Source: an uncultured Clostridia bacterium (GTDB lineage Bacteria > Bacillota > Clostridia > Lachnospirales > CAG-274). From it: a stretch of DNA of 7,269 nt. Location of the stretch: assembly GCA_947589405.1 (NCBI GenBank), contig CANQBT010000103.1, positions 1 to 7,269 on the forward strand. The letters run 5' to 3'. Positions 6,697 to 7,269 of this stretch are shown here, piece after piece; positions within the stretch are counted from its first letter, which is position 1; every line of letters starts with the position of its first letter. The translations under genes were made by a program, and so were the position numbers. The notes below the pieces were generated by a model. That model saw only the letters and a program-made list of their open reading frames with translations. It was not told where the DNA came from and searched no databases.

Positions 6697-6706
6697 AAGC
6701 TTCTGT

Positions 6707-6797
6707 ATTATACACAGGCAACCGGCTGGCTTACTCCCCCTGAGCTTAGCCCCTTAGTTTTGCGTCCTTGACTTTCACCAAGTTTGCCAAATATAAT
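6707..6797 (-). promoter_or_regulatory. Cyclic di-GMP class I (GEMM-I) riboswitch aptamer
   Basis: The minus-strand RNA carries the GEMM-I core from 6788 down to 6717. It has GGCAAAC at the 5' side, a CTTG/CAAG stem capped by a GAAA tetraloop (6773-6776), the signature GGACGCAAA (6759-6767), the receptor-like GCTAAG (around 6744-6750), a second hairpin, and the 3' segment AGCCAGCCGGTTGCC ending at 6717. An outer ATTATA/TATAAT pairing (6792-6797 with 6707-6712) may extend the closing helix. Compared by eye with Vibrio Vc2, the ligand-contacting G and C appear conserved, favouring c-di-GMP over cAMP-GMP. The 3' end overlaps an antiterminator arm (6713-6719), which pairs with 6637-6643. Ligand binding should block that pairing and favour termination. 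Confidence 0.93.
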
Positions 6798-6852
6798 GTT
6801 AATGGCCTCTCCAAACACATAACAAAAAAACTATATCACTTATTGTGTTTAT

Positions 6853-6881
6853 AGTATAACTTGGCAAAGGTGAATTGTCAA
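6853..6881 (-). promoter_or_regulatory. Promoter of the riboswitch-transglutaminase unit
   Basis: TTGACA (6876-6881) and TATACT (6853-6858) are exactly 17 bp apart on the minus strand, close to the sigma-A consensus. The start would be near 6846, giving about 50 nt before the aptamer and a leader of about 260 nt. A strong constitutive promoter suits control by premature termination. Confidence 0.88.
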
Positions 6882-6941
6882 GTACTTTTGGAAAAAATGT
6901 TTCACAAAATATTTACAAATTTTAACAAGCCGTTTTGTATA

Positions 6942-7269
6942 TTATTTTAGCTTTTCAATAAGCTCGGAAACTGTGATAAATTCTATGCCTTGACTCTCAA
7001 GCTCCGGGCATGTATCTCTTATGGCATCGGCGGTTATCCTTCCGCCTTCGGCTCCGACATGACCTATAGCAACGGCATAGCCTTTTTCAAGAGCTATTTC
7101 TCCTGTTTTTTTCATATTCTCCTTTATTTTTCCTATGTCGTCGGTGCTGTCCAGAAATACATCTCTTTTTATATAGGGGATAGAAATTTCTTTAGCTATT
7201 TCTTCGGCAGCAGATCTTGCCGTAGTGACGCTGTCTACAAAAAACATATTTTTCTCCTTTGCAGCCTCC
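6942..7269 (-). CDS. Divergent polysaccharide deacetylase (YibQ/DUF610-like), C-terminal part
   Basis: The frame is open to the right edge, so this is the C-terminal 108 codons of a longer gene; the family domain is about 220 residues. Segments typical of this family are MFFVDSVTT, IPYIKRDVFLDST, AVAIGHVGAEGG and ITVSELIEKL at the end. Family members adopt the NodB-type (beta/alpha) deacetylase fold, are usually exported, and their substrate and activity are poorly established. An ATG at 7245-7247 has an AAGGAG-like sequence upstream, but conserved family sequence begins around or before it and the frame extends further, so I treat it as internal. The stop is TAA at 6942-6944. No clear terminator hairpin lies before the promoter at 6876. 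Confidence 0.85.
   Translation of the reverse strand, partial: EAAKEKNMFFVDSVTTARSAAEEIAKEISIPYIKRDVFLDSTDDIGKIKENMKKTGEIALEKGYAVAIGHVGAEGGRITADAIRDTCPELESQGIEFITVSELIEKLK

Noticed and set aside
6574..6771. 65-codon plus-strand frame across the riboswitch leader
   Set aside because: It is antisense to the aptamer and terminator, whose structure explains the sequence; there is no protein signature.
6904..6941. ACAAAA/TTTTGT inverted repeat as a terminator for the deacetylase-like gene
   Set aside because: The stem is only about 6 bp of A-T pairs with a long loop, too weak to call a terminator.
7245..7269. A complete small gene starting at the ATG at 7247, with an AAGGAG-like site upstream
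   Set aside because: The frame remains open to the window edge and the protein matches the C-terminal half of a known larger family, so the purine-rich site is probably coincidental Lys/Glu codons.

Overview
The window looks like chromosomal DNA from an anaerobic member of the Clostridia (Bacillota), perhaps a gut Oscillospiraceae or Lachnospiraceae relative. The evidence is the AT-rich intergenic DNA, strong AGGAGG-type ribosome binding sites, sigma-A-like promoters, frequent ATA and AGG codons, short hairpin terminators, and the protein families present. The genus is an inference. I see no insertion sequence, phage gene, CRISPR array, tRNA or rRNA.

Layout, left to right. Three closely spaced perfect hairpins (24-103) lie just beyond the 3' end of glgA, a minus-strand glycogen synthase gene (116-1609). 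A 149-bp divergent region (1610-1758) carries a good glgA promoter, a weaker pepF promoter on the other strand and a 30-bp perfect inverted repeat. pepF (1759-3540, plus) encodes an M3B oligoendopeptidase F. It converges on cstA (3732-5486, minus, GTG start), which encodes a CstA-family membrane transporter; two strong hairpins separate them. An AT-rich gap (5487-5848) holds the cstA promoter region and the terminator of the next unit.

The most informative part is 5711-6881, a complete minus-strand transcription unit. It has a near-consensus promoter (TTGACA, 17 bp, TATACT), a cyclic di-GMP class I (GEMM-I) riboswitch aptamer, a mutually exclusive antiterminator/terminator, a ribosome binding site, a gene for a secreted transglutaminase-like cysteine protein, and a terminator. 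Base pairing predicts an OFF switch: c-di-GMP binding should cause termination before the gene. The open reading frame stops at TAA, but the next 17 codons in frame read like protein, so the stop may be a recent nonsense change or a readthrough site.

The right edge (6942-7269, minus) holds the C-terminal 108 codons of a divergent polysaccharide deacetylase (YibQ/DUF610-like) that continues beyond the window.

The genes combine central and storage metabolism (glycogen synthesis, peptide cleavage, peptide or pyruvate uptake) with cell-surface functions. Only the riboswitch gives a direct regulatory link, between c-di-GMP and a secreted protein. I did not find a multi-gene system of an undescribed type; the riboswitch unit and the possible interrupted C-terminus are the parts most worth following up.
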